Notes under the pieces: model-generated | Told to the model about the DNA's origin: nothing | The model's input: only the letters and a program-made list of their open reading frames with translations | Database searches by the model: none | Position numbers and translations under genes: made by a program | Assembly: GCA_033220425.1 (NCBI GenBank) | Contig: CM065649.1 | Location: forward strand, 3,038,001 to 3,102,000 | DNA length: 64,000 bases | DNA from: Lepraria neglecta | Taxonomy: Eukaryota > Ascomycota > Lecanoromycetes > Lecanorales > Stereocaulaceae | Reading direction: 5' to 3' | Shown here: positions 44,861 through 56,300 of the stretch, piece by piece | Numbering within the stretch: the stretch's first letter is position 1 | Layout of the letters: every line of letters begins with the position of its first letter

Positions 44861-47800
44861 GTCCGTACGGAGCTCAGCCATTACTAGAACCTAAAAACGA
44901 TCCTTGTAGAAGAGTACATTGTTATAATTAGAGCAATAACGTAGGTTGACTATCTCGAACATCTAAGACGGATCCTTCGCGAGGGTATTACGGATACGCC
45001 TACAGTCGTCGTCTTCCTTGTTTGCTAGTGCTACCCTTATATATAGCGGTAAGTCTTTATTAGCTATCGCGTTGATCTGTTTATCTAATATAGTATTATT
45101 ACCGCTACCCCCCTCTTTAAGGTCTCTATCCTTAGAGAATTTCTGAAAATACTCTAGAGATAGTAGGGCACGGTATTGATACTTTTGACGCTTATCTTGG
45201 TTATTAGTAGGAACTAAGTTTGGTATACGCGTCAAGGCGTCTACTTTGCCGTTGGATTTGCTACTCCGGTATATAATTTTGAAGTTGAAATCAGCTAATT
45301 TCTCTGCCTATCGAGCTTGATAGCGTGTTAGCTCCTTTATCTGTATAAAATATTTAAGGCTCTTATAATCGGTAAATATTTGGATAGGGATATTAGTTGA
45401 TTCTAATTTAGGACGCTAGTATTCTAGGTAGCGGATAATTGCAAGCAGCTCCTTATCGTAGATTTTATAGTTATACTCTATAGGTAGTAGGTTCTTACTA
45501 TAGAATACAACTGGATAAAGGACTCCGTTATCGTCTACTTAGGATAGGATACCGCTATTAACATAATCGGACGAATCTGTCTCTAGTACCGCTAGTCGGG
45601 ATCTATCGTAATACCGAAGTACTGAGGTACTAGTAACCGTACTCTTAAGACGCTCGAAGGCCGCCTGATATACTTTAGACTACTAGAATAGACAATCCTT
45701 TTTAGTAAGCGATACTAAAGGTCTAACCATTTTCGAGCAGTCCTTAATAAACCGGCGGTAGAAGTTATAGAAACTAATAAATACTTATACCTCCTTTAGA
45801 CGAGTTAGGGGTTCCTAGTTAATAATAACCTCAACTTTAGAAGGGTCTATATATAGACCTTCTATTGATACGATTAGTCCGAGGAAGGTTATCTCTTGGA
45901 CGTAGAATTCGCATTTCTCGATATTAACCTGTAGTCCCGCCTCCCGAAGCTTTAGTAAGACCTTTTATATATATTACTTATACTCTTTTTCCGTCTTACT
46001 ATAGATTAGGATATTATCTAGATAGACCTGGCAGAAATCGTTCAGGTATTCGAAGAGGGTATTATTTATATAGTACTAGAAGGACGCAGGTCTATTAGTT
46101 AGGCCAAATAGTAGGATATAGTATTTGAATACTCCGAATAAGGTAGTGAATATCGTAAGATCTTCGCTATCCGGATATATACGGAGCTTGTTAAACGCGG
46201 CAATAATATCTAGCTTTATAAGGTATTTATATCCGATAATACAAGTAAGCGTTTCCTTAATAAGTAGTATAGGATAGCGGTTCCGAATCGTAAGGGTATT
46301 AAGTTTCCGATAGTCGACGTAGAAACGAAGACTTCTATTATACTTTTAGATAAATAGGACTAGCGACGCGTAGGGCGCTATACTAGGTAAGATAAAGCCC
46401 TTCTTAAGGTTATCGTCTAAGTACTCCTTTACCTTTTAGAGCTTAAATCTAGATATCGAATATAAGCGACTTTAAGGAGGCTTCTTTCCAGGTTCCAGCT
46501 CGATCTTATAATTATATAACCGGTACGGTAGGAGTTCCTTTACCTTACTCCGCTTAAAGACGTTAATTAGGTTATAGTATTCCTGGGGAAGCTTCTACTT
46601 GACTATTTCCTCTGCTTTTTCCGATACCTTATTAATCTAATCTAGCCTAGATTTATTCCGGATGGCCTTCTCTAACTCAGCTATTATTATAGAGAAGTAT
46701 TAGATATCGCGCTTCTTTTGGTTCCTTATATATATATAGAATATAGTAGCGCTAATCTCGGCGATATCTAGTACCTCGGGTTTCTCAGGTAGCGGAGGCG
46801 GAGGATTCGTAGGAATATTTATTATCTAATCTACCTTCTCGGTAGGAGGCTTAATAAGAGCTTAGGGGGCCTCGATATAGTTATAGCGGCCAGGTAGGAA
46901 GATAATACGGTTATCTACTATATCTAGTAGGACCTTATACTTATTTATCTATAGCTTACCGAGGATAATATATTAGTTACCTAGGCTGGTAATAAGTATA
47001 GGCACGGTCGACTCGAGATAATCGCAGACTTTTATAGAAGGGTAAATAGTATAGATAACAGGTTTCTTTCGTATCTTGCCGTTATATCTATAGAGGTAAT
47101 ACGGTTTAGCGAGAGGTATAGGGACGATATCGAGATATTTAGAAAGTAGTTACGCTTCTTTTTTATCGATGAATAAATATATAGTAGTACTAGTATTAGT
47201 AAGGGCTTTAGATTAGTATTCTTTTCCTTAAGTAAGTAATATAATAGGGTATATAAATAATCTTCTACTATATAGATTATAGATATCTACTAATAATAAG
47301 AATAGCAGATCCTCGAGGGCGACTTCCCTGAGGACTTCTAGTTTTCTGACTCCGAGTAGTCTTCCGTCTCGCTGATATTACTAGGTACCTTTTCCTCCTC
47401 TCCTTTATCGGCTTCGCCTACTTCGTCCTATATCCTTCAAATAGTCTCCTTCCTCTTCTTAGGGTAGTCTATAGCGAAATACCCTTCCTTATTATAAATA
47501 TAGTATCGCTTAGAGTCTTATAACTTGGTTAGAGGTCCGTCTTTACGAGGTGATATAGGATAGCGAGGTGCGATAACGATAGCAGGTTTAACAGATTGTC
47601 GTTTCGCAGGGGGAACGTATATAGGTAAGGTACGCCGATTCGTAGCTGGCGGAATCCGAGTTAACGAGCGTGTTAAAGCCGATACCATTCGCTTACGCTT
47701 CTCGCTTATATAGCGCTGTTGATTATCTACCCGCTGATATAAGTTACTAAGTTCCTTCAAGGTGCGGAAGTCGTAAGGGGTAGCTACGATCGCATCTTAT

Positions 47801-48974
47801 AGGCGGAGATTGACTTTATCCTTTAACTTATCGATTATAGTCTCCTCGTCTAGCTTTAGGTAGTTAGTATATATATAGAACTAGGAGAAGAAGGTAGTAA
47901 AGGTATCGGTAGCCTTCTGTCTTAGCGTCTTAAAACTATAGTATATATCGTCCTTCTTATTCGGATTCCCTATAATATCGCTTAACGTGCTAAAGACTTC
48001 TTCCAGATTTGTAAAGTACTCGGAATCATTCGATCGATAGGCTTAGATATACTTTACTATAGTACCTCCTATATAAGAGATAATATAGATCGCTCGGGTA
48101 GCGTTATCCTTAAAGTAATCCTCGTTGATTATAAGCTTGTCGCGAATTTACTAGATCTAGTCCTCGATAGTAAGGTCGCTATCTATCTCGTAATATAGCG
48201 GTAGGTTAGGTATCTTTAGTATACGAGTCTTCGAACTGCTAACTGTTAAACTTGGAGTCTCCTGGCGCTAGGGAGATCTATCCGCTTATAATTCGGTAAT
48301 ACGTTCCTCCTAATAAGTATTCCGATCTTCTAGATCTATATTCTATAATTATAGTATTCGGACCTTCTCTTAAGCCACTTTCTTCTGGTGTTAGGCCGAT
48401 ATAGTAGCGTCGTTGGCTTGATTAACCTTATTGACTATATTACTCTATTCTTCGATATAGGAGAGGGCGGTATTATACTCCTAACGGAGTTCTTCGAGGG
48501 ATTATAGTAGCTAAGCCGGCTAATGCTTGGCCTAGTGCTGTAATTGCGGTATGTTACTGATATCCTATAGAGTCTTAGTATCTTTAGTACCGGTAGACGC
48601 ATCTTGAGGGATGACTGATACGCGTCGGTGTACTTGCGCTTGTTATAGGATGTCGTCGCGCTATTGCTCCGTATCCTAGGGTAAGGATTTGCCTGGTTGG
48701 ACTCGTGCTATAGCGTATATAGTCGGTTGTTTTGGTATAGGGGTGTTTTTTCTTCAATACGGCAACTCGTGTTGGCTATAGGCAGACTAGTATACCGTAC
48801 TTATACTCCGTAGAGCTCTCTAGTGGTATAGCCTTAGTGACTACTCCTGTAGTATAGACTCAGGGACCTTCCGCGTCGTTTATTTATGCTCGCTAACCGG
48901 CTTATAAGCCCTGCCGTTTATTTAACCTCGCTGATAAGCGCACGAGGGCGGGATAAGGATGAGATATATTCTAA

Positions 48975-49184
48975 TGTTAGGGGCCTGCCTAGAGCGAGTC
49001 GATAGAGGTGTAGTATAACTAGAAGAATATATCTAAGGAGAGAAGATAGATATATGAAGCCTGCGCGTCTTGGAGACGCGCCAAGCCGCTAGCTATAAGC
49101 GATGAGCAATGATCGAACGTTCGATAACTATACTCTATACTACGCGTATCGGCACCAATAGTAAGCAAAGGCCAAGCCGTGACA
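48975..49184 (-). repeat. Gypsy-3 copy B 5' LTR
   Basis: A 210-bp LTR; differences from its partner are mainly C/T and G/A. It is followed by CTATA, the target duplication. Confidence 0.93.
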
Positions 49185-49217
49185 CTATACTCTAGGAAAG
49201 GATAATAGTTAAGTAGC

Positions 49218-49335
49218 TAATTTCAGCCCTATCCGCGCGTCCAACAAATTAGAAGTTTTTAGCAAGATTTGGGAAAGCGCTATGGATACTTATAGACCCT
49301 TTAGAGTATTTCTATATACTTATTTTATAGTATTA
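49218..49335. other. Unassigned junction sequence
   Basis: 118 bp between the end of recognisable Gypsy-2 copy E and Helitron c. Balanced composition, no gene and no repeat match found. It may be host DNA at the island edge or part of an unrecognised element. Confidence 0.4.
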
Positions 49336-50569
49336 CAAGTGAGTGCCCGTAATCTTCACAGAAGATTACCGTAAAAAAAGGCTATATCTCGCTTATTTTA
49401 TACTATATTTAGAAAATTTAAGCCTAATTAGAAAGCCCCTATTTATAGTATATTTTTTGTATATAAAGCTAAGCCCTAACCCTAATATATTAAAAGTTAT
49501 TAAGGGTTAAATAATTGAGTGCTCCGGAGGCACTTCGGGGGTGACTGGGGGGTAGCTTCAGGGAACTCCGCAGGTAAAAACATGTTTTTTGAGCTTTCCT
49601 TAGCCAAATCTCAGCTAAATTTTAAAATTCGAACGGTATTAGAAGCCCATGCTTGGTTCCAAAACTTATGAAATTGTAAAAATATTATATAATATATATA
49701 GCGCGGGGCATTGCTGCGAAGAAGTTGCGGTGCGTATTTAACTTTTGATGTTCTAGGGGTCCGGGGGCGCCAAGCTCAATGCTTGGCATTTACTATCGAG
49801 CTCTACCCGCAAAAACATGGCGAAAACGCTTCTTTCGGTCATAAGTTTTGCGTAAATAGACCGATTTTAAAATTTTTGACGGTATTAGAAAGCTCATGCT
49901 TGGTTCTAAAACTCATGAAATTATATAGATATCATATGACGTATGTGGCGCGGGGTATTGCTGCGAAGAAGTTGCGGTGCGCATTCAACTTTTGATGTTC
50001 CGGGGTCCGGGGGCGCCATTTGCTACTGAGCTCGCACTGCCTGTAAAACATAGTGAAACCGCTTCTTTTGCTCATAACTATTACGCAAGTAGACCGATCT
50101 TGAAAATTTCGACGGTATTGGAAAGCGCATGCTTGGTTCCAAAACTTATGAAATCATCTCGATATCATATGATATATATGGCGCGGGGAAGTCCTGCGAA
50201 GAAGTTGCGGTATGTATTCAACTTTTGATGTTCCAGCGTTCGGGGGCGCCAAGCTCAATGCTTGGTATTTGCCACTGAACTCGCGCTGCCTGCAAAACAT
50301 GGCGAAAACGCTTCTTTTGCTCATAACTATTGCGTAAATGGGCCGATTCTCAAAATTCTTGATGCGCAAGCAAGCTAATGATTGAATCTAAAACTTATGA
50401 AATTATCTCGATATCATATGATATATATAGCGCGAGGCAGTACTGCGAAGAAGTTGCGGTGCGCATTCAACCACAGTTTGATGGTTGATGCCAAGCATCC
50501 TTTGACTACCCGATTTGGTATTAGTTGCCTGAATAGGCATTAAAACCTATTCTGTTATTAGAAGAAAGA
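49336..50569 (-). mobile_element. Non-autonomous Helitron c, lightly mutated
   Basis: A 1,234-bp minus-strand copy inserted between A (49,335) and T (50,570). The 5' TC end is at the right (GAAGAAAGA in plus reading) and the 3' end CACTTG at the left. The 3' hairpin GTAATCTTC-ACA-GAAGATTAC (49,349-49,369) is 13 bases from the end. GCGCGGGG-type landmarks at 49,701, 49,948, 50,181 and 50,430 mark tandem units of 247, 233 and 249 bp. A 5' subterminal hairpin (TGCCTATTCAGGCA type) is near 50,526-50,539. It retains CpA/TpG steps that copies a and b lost. No transposase gene. Confidence 0.9.
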
Positions 50570-50738
50570 TCATCGCTAACCCTATCGATAGTATTAGTAA
50601 ATATACCGTATTTTTAACTTAAAAGATTTGCAAGGAGACTCGCATCTAATTTAAGCTATAGCGTACTAAATTTTGGTGAGGTGTAGCTCCTTTCCGATAC
50701 CTCCATACTTAAACCGTTTAAAACTATTAGTGACTACT
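50570..50738. other. Edge of gene compartment, no feature seen
   Basis: About 170 bp of moderately AT-rich sequence between Helitron c and a palindromic element. I see no coding potential or repeat match. Confidence 0.4.
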
Positions 50739-50847
50739 GGTTTTAATGGTTTAAACCGTTAGACTTTCAAACTGGACTGCTAACCGCCTAATTCTAGTAG
50801 TTAGTCCAGTTTGCCTTCCAAACTGGACCGTTGAAACCATTAAAAAC
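50739..50847. repeat. Palindromic MITE-like element
   Basis: An imperfect palindrome of about 109 bp. Outer arms GTTTTAATGGTTTAAACCG (50,740-50,758) and CGTTGAAACCATTAAAAAC (50,829-50,847), inner perfect arms CAAACTGGACT (50,768-50,778) and AGTCCAGTTTG (50,803-50,813), plus a further CCAAACTGGACCG at 50,818-50,830. It could fold into a hairpin. No clear target duplication, so a transposon origin is only inferred. Confidence 0.55.
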
Positions 50848-50896
50848 GTTGGCTCGGGGCATTGATACGGAGTCGCAATATGTTGGCGGTGGATCG

Positions 50897-51556
50897 ATGC
50901 TCGAAGCTTTTTGTCGTGTGATAGGATGCAATGAGTTCGTTGAGCAACGCGACGTTTTGGACTTCCCCAGATTCCGTGAGGCAAAAGATGCCATGAGAGA
51001 TGTTTTATTGATATCGCCCACTGAAGAATTTGAATCCGCGCTGAACTCATTTGACAGTAGCTTCATTCATTCAGGTGTCCGTGGCAGGACACTAATGACC
51101 ACAGATGATGGTTATCTTGGATTGGCACCGCAAGAGGTTGAGGTAGGTGACGCGGTCTGCATACTTCCGGGCTGCAGAGTACCAATGATTCTCAGACCTA
51201 CCCGAGAGAGATATTATCTGGTTGTAGGGGAATCGTTCGTACAGGGCCTGATGGATGCAGAGGCATTGCTCGGTCCTCTTAGTGAAGACTGGCAAATTAA
51301 AAGACGCTTTACGGATGATGGACGCACTATGCAAGGGTTTCTTAATCTCAGGACAGGAGAAACTACGAAAGATGACCCACGGCTAGCTGGCATCGATCTA
51401 CCGGATGGATGGGAGACGAAGAGACATGACCAAGAAGAATTCTTCAACATGTTCCATCACACTACCACGGGCCAAATAACGTACAAAGACCCTAGGCTCA
51501 GCTCAAAGTCCTTGAAAAAGCGAGACGTTGACATGCAGACGTTCGATCTAGTATGA
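50897..51556 (+). pseudogene. HET-type incompatibility protein, C-terminal fragment
   Basis: An open plus-strand frame ending at 51,556; it is open from about 50,831 but the first ATG is at 50,897 (219 codons). The product resembles the C-terminal half of fungal HET-domain proteins: GRTLMTTDDGYLGLAPQEV, a GDAVCILPGC stretch and YYLVVGESFVQGLMDAEALL, followed by two WW-like repeats each ending DPRL and the closing QTFDLV. The N-terminal HET domain is absent; upstream lie a palindrome and transposons, so the gene is probably 5'-truncated. The frame itself is intact, so expression as a short protein cannot be excluded. HET proteins control self/non-self recognition and cell death on hyphal fusion. 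Confidence 0.68.
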
Positions 51557-52059
51557 CGATTGGAGGGCTGGAGGCCGGCTGCGAGTATTCTAAGAGGGGT
51601 AACCGACCCTAGTCGTGTATATTTGCTGTTCGAAGACTCCATCGAAGGCCTACGAACTTGGACATCTGGAGAACCCAGTGGCCCGCTTAGCACTTCAATG
51701 GAAGTGTAGGTTTCTATTAATCGAGGGCTGATCCCCGGATCCTGGCTCGGTCGCCGCTCGTGGCTATTCCAAAACCCTCATCCATTGGCAAAATACCATG
51801 GTTGGTATCAACAAGCTGCGAGATTTCGAGTAAAAGCGCCTTGCTGGTTGGGTGCTTCCCAACATGTTGGCCTACTCGTAGCTCGAACGCCATTCTAAAG
51901 CGCCCTTTCTATCGGGTTTCTAGCACGAAAAGGATGACTTCTCGAGTCAAGGCTGATTCGAAAATGTCCTATGCTTGGGAGTCCTCCCCTTCACACGGAT
52001 ATTTGTCCCGACTCTAGCTCTCCCCCGGACACATCGTGACGGTGGATACCGACCCAAAC
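51557..52059. other. Intergenic, possible gene debris
   Basis: About 500 bp of normal composition between the two HET-type relics. Short open frames on both strands show no family resemblance. It may contain eroded parts of the second HET relic but I cannot support that. Confidence 0.35.
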
Positions 52060-52618
52060 ACTCTGCTATGTCTAGCTTACAAGAAGAGTCAGCGGGAATC
52101 CATGACGGACCTTTAGAGTATGCATTGACAAATGATATTCAGGGCAGAAACTTGGTCATCAAGGAAGGTTCACCTTGGACTGGCTCCGAGAAGTACAATA
52201 GCTGGGGACGAATTTTGCGTTCTCCTGGGGTACAATTTGGCTATGAATCTACAGCGTACAAAGAAAGGTCATCATCGGGTCGTTCGTGGATCGTACGTGC
52301 AAGGTTTTATGGAAGGAGGAGCATTGCTTGGTGATCTGGAGGAATACTAGCAGATTGAAACACGGTCGGATAAGAAAGGGTAGCCTCGCGGTGTCTGTCT
52401 TCATCCACGGATAGGGAAGAGTATGAAAGACGACCCCAGGCTTGGGGACACTGCCATTGCCGTTGCCGGATGGATGGGGGATCTTGAGACATGAGGAAGA
52501 AATCTATAATCGCTTCGTTGATATTGCTGCGGGCGAATAGGGTTTGGAAGATCCAAGGTTGATTTCGGAGGCCTTGAAAGAGCGAGGTGTTGACTTGCAA
52601 AACGTTCCCACTATATAG
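52060..52618 (+). pseudogene. Second HET-type C-terminal relic
   Basis: In three plus-strand frames the same C-terminal HET features recur as in the preceding fragment: a DIQGRNLVI start, GLAP, a VLLGYNLAM segment, SYVQGFMEGGALLGDLEEY (about 52,285-52,349), a KDDPRL WW-like end and a final LEDPRL with SEALKERGVDLQN. Frame changes and stops separate the pieces, so it is a pseudogene. It is probably a paralogue of the fragment at 50,897-51,556 in tandem. Confidence 0.65.
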
Positions 52619-53307
52619 AAAACGAAATAATTCAGTCTAGCTATATTGAGCTTTTTACGGGAAAAACCCCCAAATCTGACACACGTTAAGCTTCACGGCT
52701 TTCATCTTAGATAAGAGAAGTTGGGCTAAGACCCTACTATCTGTGGGCCCTGCACGGTATACAATCCCTCGTATCTTCAATGTCCAAGCAAAATCGCCTA
52801 TGGCCTTGCTAACGCCGAGCTCAATCCGCGTTACAACCACAAGCATACTTAGGAGCCTCACCCAGTAATACCAAAGCAACGAAGTCTGGCTATGATTGAG
52901 TTTTTCACGGGTAAAGTCCCTCCTATACAACATAAATTCTGCTCAAGAACTTCCAAAGGCACACAAAACTTGCACATTGGAACCAAAAATCGGTACACTT
53001 TGAATGTCTGCAAGACTTATTTCAGTGATCTATCTTCTATGTAACTAGCAGTCTATTGCCGAATCGCATCTGATGTAAGAAGGAAAAGAAATAACTTCAT
53101 GCATAACATGTACGTAAAGCATTGCATTCCACAAGCATCCATGACAACGTGGGCAGCGACCAAGTATCCTCGATCGCCCTTGAACACTCCATTGTCACTT
53201 CAGCATGCGAAGTCATAACATCACAACCCAGCGCCCAACAAATAAAAATGCATGCACACCACCATCATGCCATAAACTTTTCCTCCCACTCCTCACAAGA
53301 GAGAAGT
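52619..53307. other. Intergenic region downstream of elongation factor 3
   Basis: About 690 bp with no convincing gene; presumably includes the 3' UTR of the elongation factor gene. It holds an imperfect direct repeat of about 38 bp (52,633-52,670 and 52,883-52,920; core TTGAGYTTTTYACGGG). Nature of the repeat unknown. Confidence 0.5.
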
Positions 53308-56300
53308 CTAATCCTCATCAGAGAAGACCTCAATGCCAGCCTTGCGCTTAGCCATACGCTCCTTCTTCTTCTTTCGTAGTTCAGCCGATGACAGCTTGGC
53401 CTTCTTCTTGGTAGAATCGATCTTGTTGCCCATAGCGTCAAATTTGTCTTCCTCCTCGCCGTCTTCCTTTAGGCGGGGACCGTTGCCTTGGCCTTGCTGC
53501 CAGTTGTGACCAGAGGGGGTCATCTTGCCATCCATGACAGCCCAGACCTGTGATCATGTTAGCTTTGTAGATCGAGTGAGAGGTGGTGAGGGGGCTTACT
53601 TCTTCAGTCAAGTTCTGCGTGAATTCGGCGGAGTGGGTGATGATGATGACACCACCCTCGAAGGACTTCAGTGCCTTGGACAAGGCACCCAGCGAGTCAC
53701 GATCCAAATAGTTGGTAGGCTCATCGAGAACGATCAAGTGAGGTCGTTGCCATGAGCAGGCCGCAAGCACGACCTTGACACGTTGACCACCGGACAGACC
53801 ACGCATACGGGAGTGAGAGATGAGTTCGGCGTCGAGGCCGAAGTTGGCGCAGTGGGCTTCGATCTCTTTGCGGACCAGGGGACGGAATTGACCGCTGGCC
53901 AGGGCCTCCTTCTGGTCGACCTCAGCAACCATCTTGGCGTGCGAGACGAGGATTTCGGTACGTGGGATCCAGGAGTTGTCGGCAGTCATCATGGGAGTCC
54001 ACTTCTCGTTCTTCTGGCCGACGTTCTCGCCAAGGACGAAGGAGCACTCATATTCGTAGGAGTTCTTGAACTTTCTTCGGGAATGGATGCCAATGACTCG
54101 TCGGGAGGTGCTATCAATCTTGTAGATCTTGTCCATAGCCTTCTCATCTTCATCGGTGACAATCTTATTGGCACGGTCCATGGTCTCGCGATCTTCGCCA
54201 GTCTGGAAACGCCATTGGATGTACTCTGATGGGGTCAAGTCAAGGTGGTGGTCAATGTGAGCGAAAGCGTGCTGCTTGATGTAGGCAATACGAATGTTCT
54301 CGTGGGTGTAGACATCACCGGATGTCGGGATGAGTTCGCCAGTAAGGACGTTGATGAGGGTAGACTTGCCAGCGCCGTTGGGACCAATGACAGCAATACG
54401 AGAGCCGAGCGAGCACTGGAAGGTGATATCGGAGATTTGGGGCTTCGGGGTGCCTGGGTATTGGAAGCTCATGTTGGTGACACGGACGATGGCCTTGGCC
54501 TTGGTCTTGACACCTTCAAGGAAACCTGGCTCGGGGAACCTGAATTCCATCTCGGAGGCACTGAGTTCGTAGTATGAGCGAGCAGATGGCACCTTCTTGA
54601 CGAATTCTTGGAGGTTACCACGGTAGCGTCTGAGCTTGAAGCGCTCGTAGTGGATGACATGCTGAATGACATTGTTCAGGAACTTGCTGTCGTGAGAAAC
54701 AATGATCGATGTGCAGGGCGAGTTGATAAGGTAGTCCTCGAGCCACTTGACGTTCTTAACATCCAAATGGTTGGTAGGCTCGTCGAGGAGTAGAATATCA
54801 GGATCTTCGAAGACAGCACGAGCGAGAGCCAACTTCATCTTCCATCCACCGGACAGAGAAGTAATTGGGCCTTCGAATTGTTCCTTGAAGAACCCGAATT
54901 CTTCAAGCCTAGCCTCCACAGCGGGTTGCTCAATGGTCAATCCAACATCGGCAAGCTTCTTCATAGTCCAACCAATGACGGTTTGCTCGGTATCAGCTGA
55001 GTCGAGGTCGTGCTCAACGAAGACAGTCTTGACCTCATCCTTCTTGGGGAAACCCTCAACTTGCTCGTTGTTGATGGCGCGCATGAGAGTGGACTTGCCG
55101 GAGCCGTTAGGACCTAGAAGGCCGTAGCGCTGACCGCGCTTGAGACGGAGATGGGTCTGATTGAGCAAAATCTTAGCACCGTAGGCCAAATTGAACTGGC
55201 AATTGCAGAGATCCTCGCCCTGCTCGTCGTCTTCGTCTGATTCGGCTTCATCAGTAGCACCTGGAGATGCTCGCTTTCGGAGTGCATCAGCAATAGAGCG
55301 TGAGTCGGCATCCCCTACAATGGCTGTGATGTAGGGAAGGGTGTTCTGTGTCCAGCTTGAGGAGTCATTTTCTTTCTCGTCGATGAGTTGACCAGCGATA
55401 GCGGAGATGTATTCGACGACGGGACGGAACTTGTGAGCGGCATCTTTGTGAGATGGCTCGAAGATTTGCTTGAGGATGGCGGAAACGGTAGAGATGTCGC
55501 CTGCGTGCGAGACTTCTGGGATCTTGCCATTCTTGACATTACCAACACGGACCAAGGTATCAAGACCCTGCTTGGTCTTCTCACGCGCTTCGGGATCGGC
55601 CAAGTTGTCGTAGTTCTTCTGGAGTGCAGGCATAAGCTTGGGCAGGAAAGCAGCTACAATGTTGGGATCCTCGACAAGTTTGCACATATTGTCAACGATG
55701 ACAGCAGCCTTTCGCTTGACTGCAGTCTCACGCTCTGCAAGACCACGGTCAAGAAGAGGAACCATGATGGCCAAAGTTGGCTCATGGACGTCAGTAACGA
55801 AGGTCGTGGCACCAAGGAGGTGGACAGTCTCGGGAACATTCTCTGGTTTAGCGATACACTTGATGAGTTCGGGAATGAAGCGGTCGATATCCTTGTTGAC
55901 GATCAAGTTGCAAACTTTCTCCATAGTGCCGTATGCAGCCTTCTTCACTTCTGCCTTGGTATCCCACATCGCTTCCGAAACCACCGGGATCAGATCTGGG
56001 ACACGGTATGCGAGCTGTGTAGGAGCGCTCTCAACGAGTGCCTCAATGCACTGGAGGCAAGTCATCTTCTCGGGCCATTTCTGTGCGGTGCGGATCGAGT
56101 GGATGATTGGAGGAAGGATGGCCTTGACGGCGTTAGGGTTGATGGCTTTGGTGACTGCGAGAGCGGCTGCTTGTGCTGCAGTCTTAACGGGAGTCATCTT
56201 GTCGCCGACTGCTGCGAGAGTGGGTGCGAGGAGCACCGCCAGGTATGGCTCGACATTTGCGGATACTGTAGAGTGTTGTGCGATGGACCTGATTGTTTCC

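Larger units (their letters stand above)
39625..49184 (-). mobile_element. Gypsy-3 copy B (chromodomain-type LTR retrotransposon)
   Basis: A minus-strand Ty3/Gypsy element inserted in RNase H of Gypsy-2 copy E with target duplication CTATA (39,620-39,624 and 49,185-49,189). LTRs of 210 bp on both sides. Without the nested MULE and solo LTR it is about 5.9 kb. Parts from right to left: gag (about 47,520-48,900), zinc knuckle (about 47,455-47,515), protease (about 46,900-47,200), reverse transcriptase (about 45,800-46,500), RNase H (about 45,250-45,700), integrase (about 40,700-45,000, split), a chromodomain-like segment (about 39,880-40,110) and a polypurine tract (39,835-39,850). Less RIP-mutated than Gypsy-2 but broken at many places. 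Confidence 0.9.
34253..49217 (+). mobile_element. Gypsy-2 copy E, 5' LTR through RNase H (nested)
   Basis: A plus-strand Gypsy-2 copy with 5' LTR (34,253-34,664), gag (about 34,680-36,500, zinc knuckle near 35,515-35,580), protease (about 36,530-36,830), reverse transcriptase (about 37,100-37,780) and RNase H (39,025-39,624 and a short remainder 49,185-49,217). It is interrupted by Helitron b (37,792-39,024) and by Gypsy-3 copy B (39,625-49,184). Sequence similarity stops near 49,217, before integrase, chromodomain and 3' LTR. It was inserted into Gypsy-3 copy A (left flank ATAGT). Heavily mutated fossil. Confidence 0.83.

Noticed and set aside
49471-49490. Telomere-like CCCTAACCCTAA
   Set aside because: Only about two units, inside all Helitron copies; not a telomere.
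49711-50369. Several 70-95 codon frames ending in KLRYVFNF or similar, also at 19,039-19,406 and 38,133-38,578
   Set aside because: They recur once per 240-bp Helitron unit, have no shared start context and occur on both strands.
50831-50833. TTG as start of the HET-type fragment
   Set aside because: Fungal nuclear genes start at ATG; the first ATG in the frame is 50,897. The open frame upstream reflects truncation, not a start.
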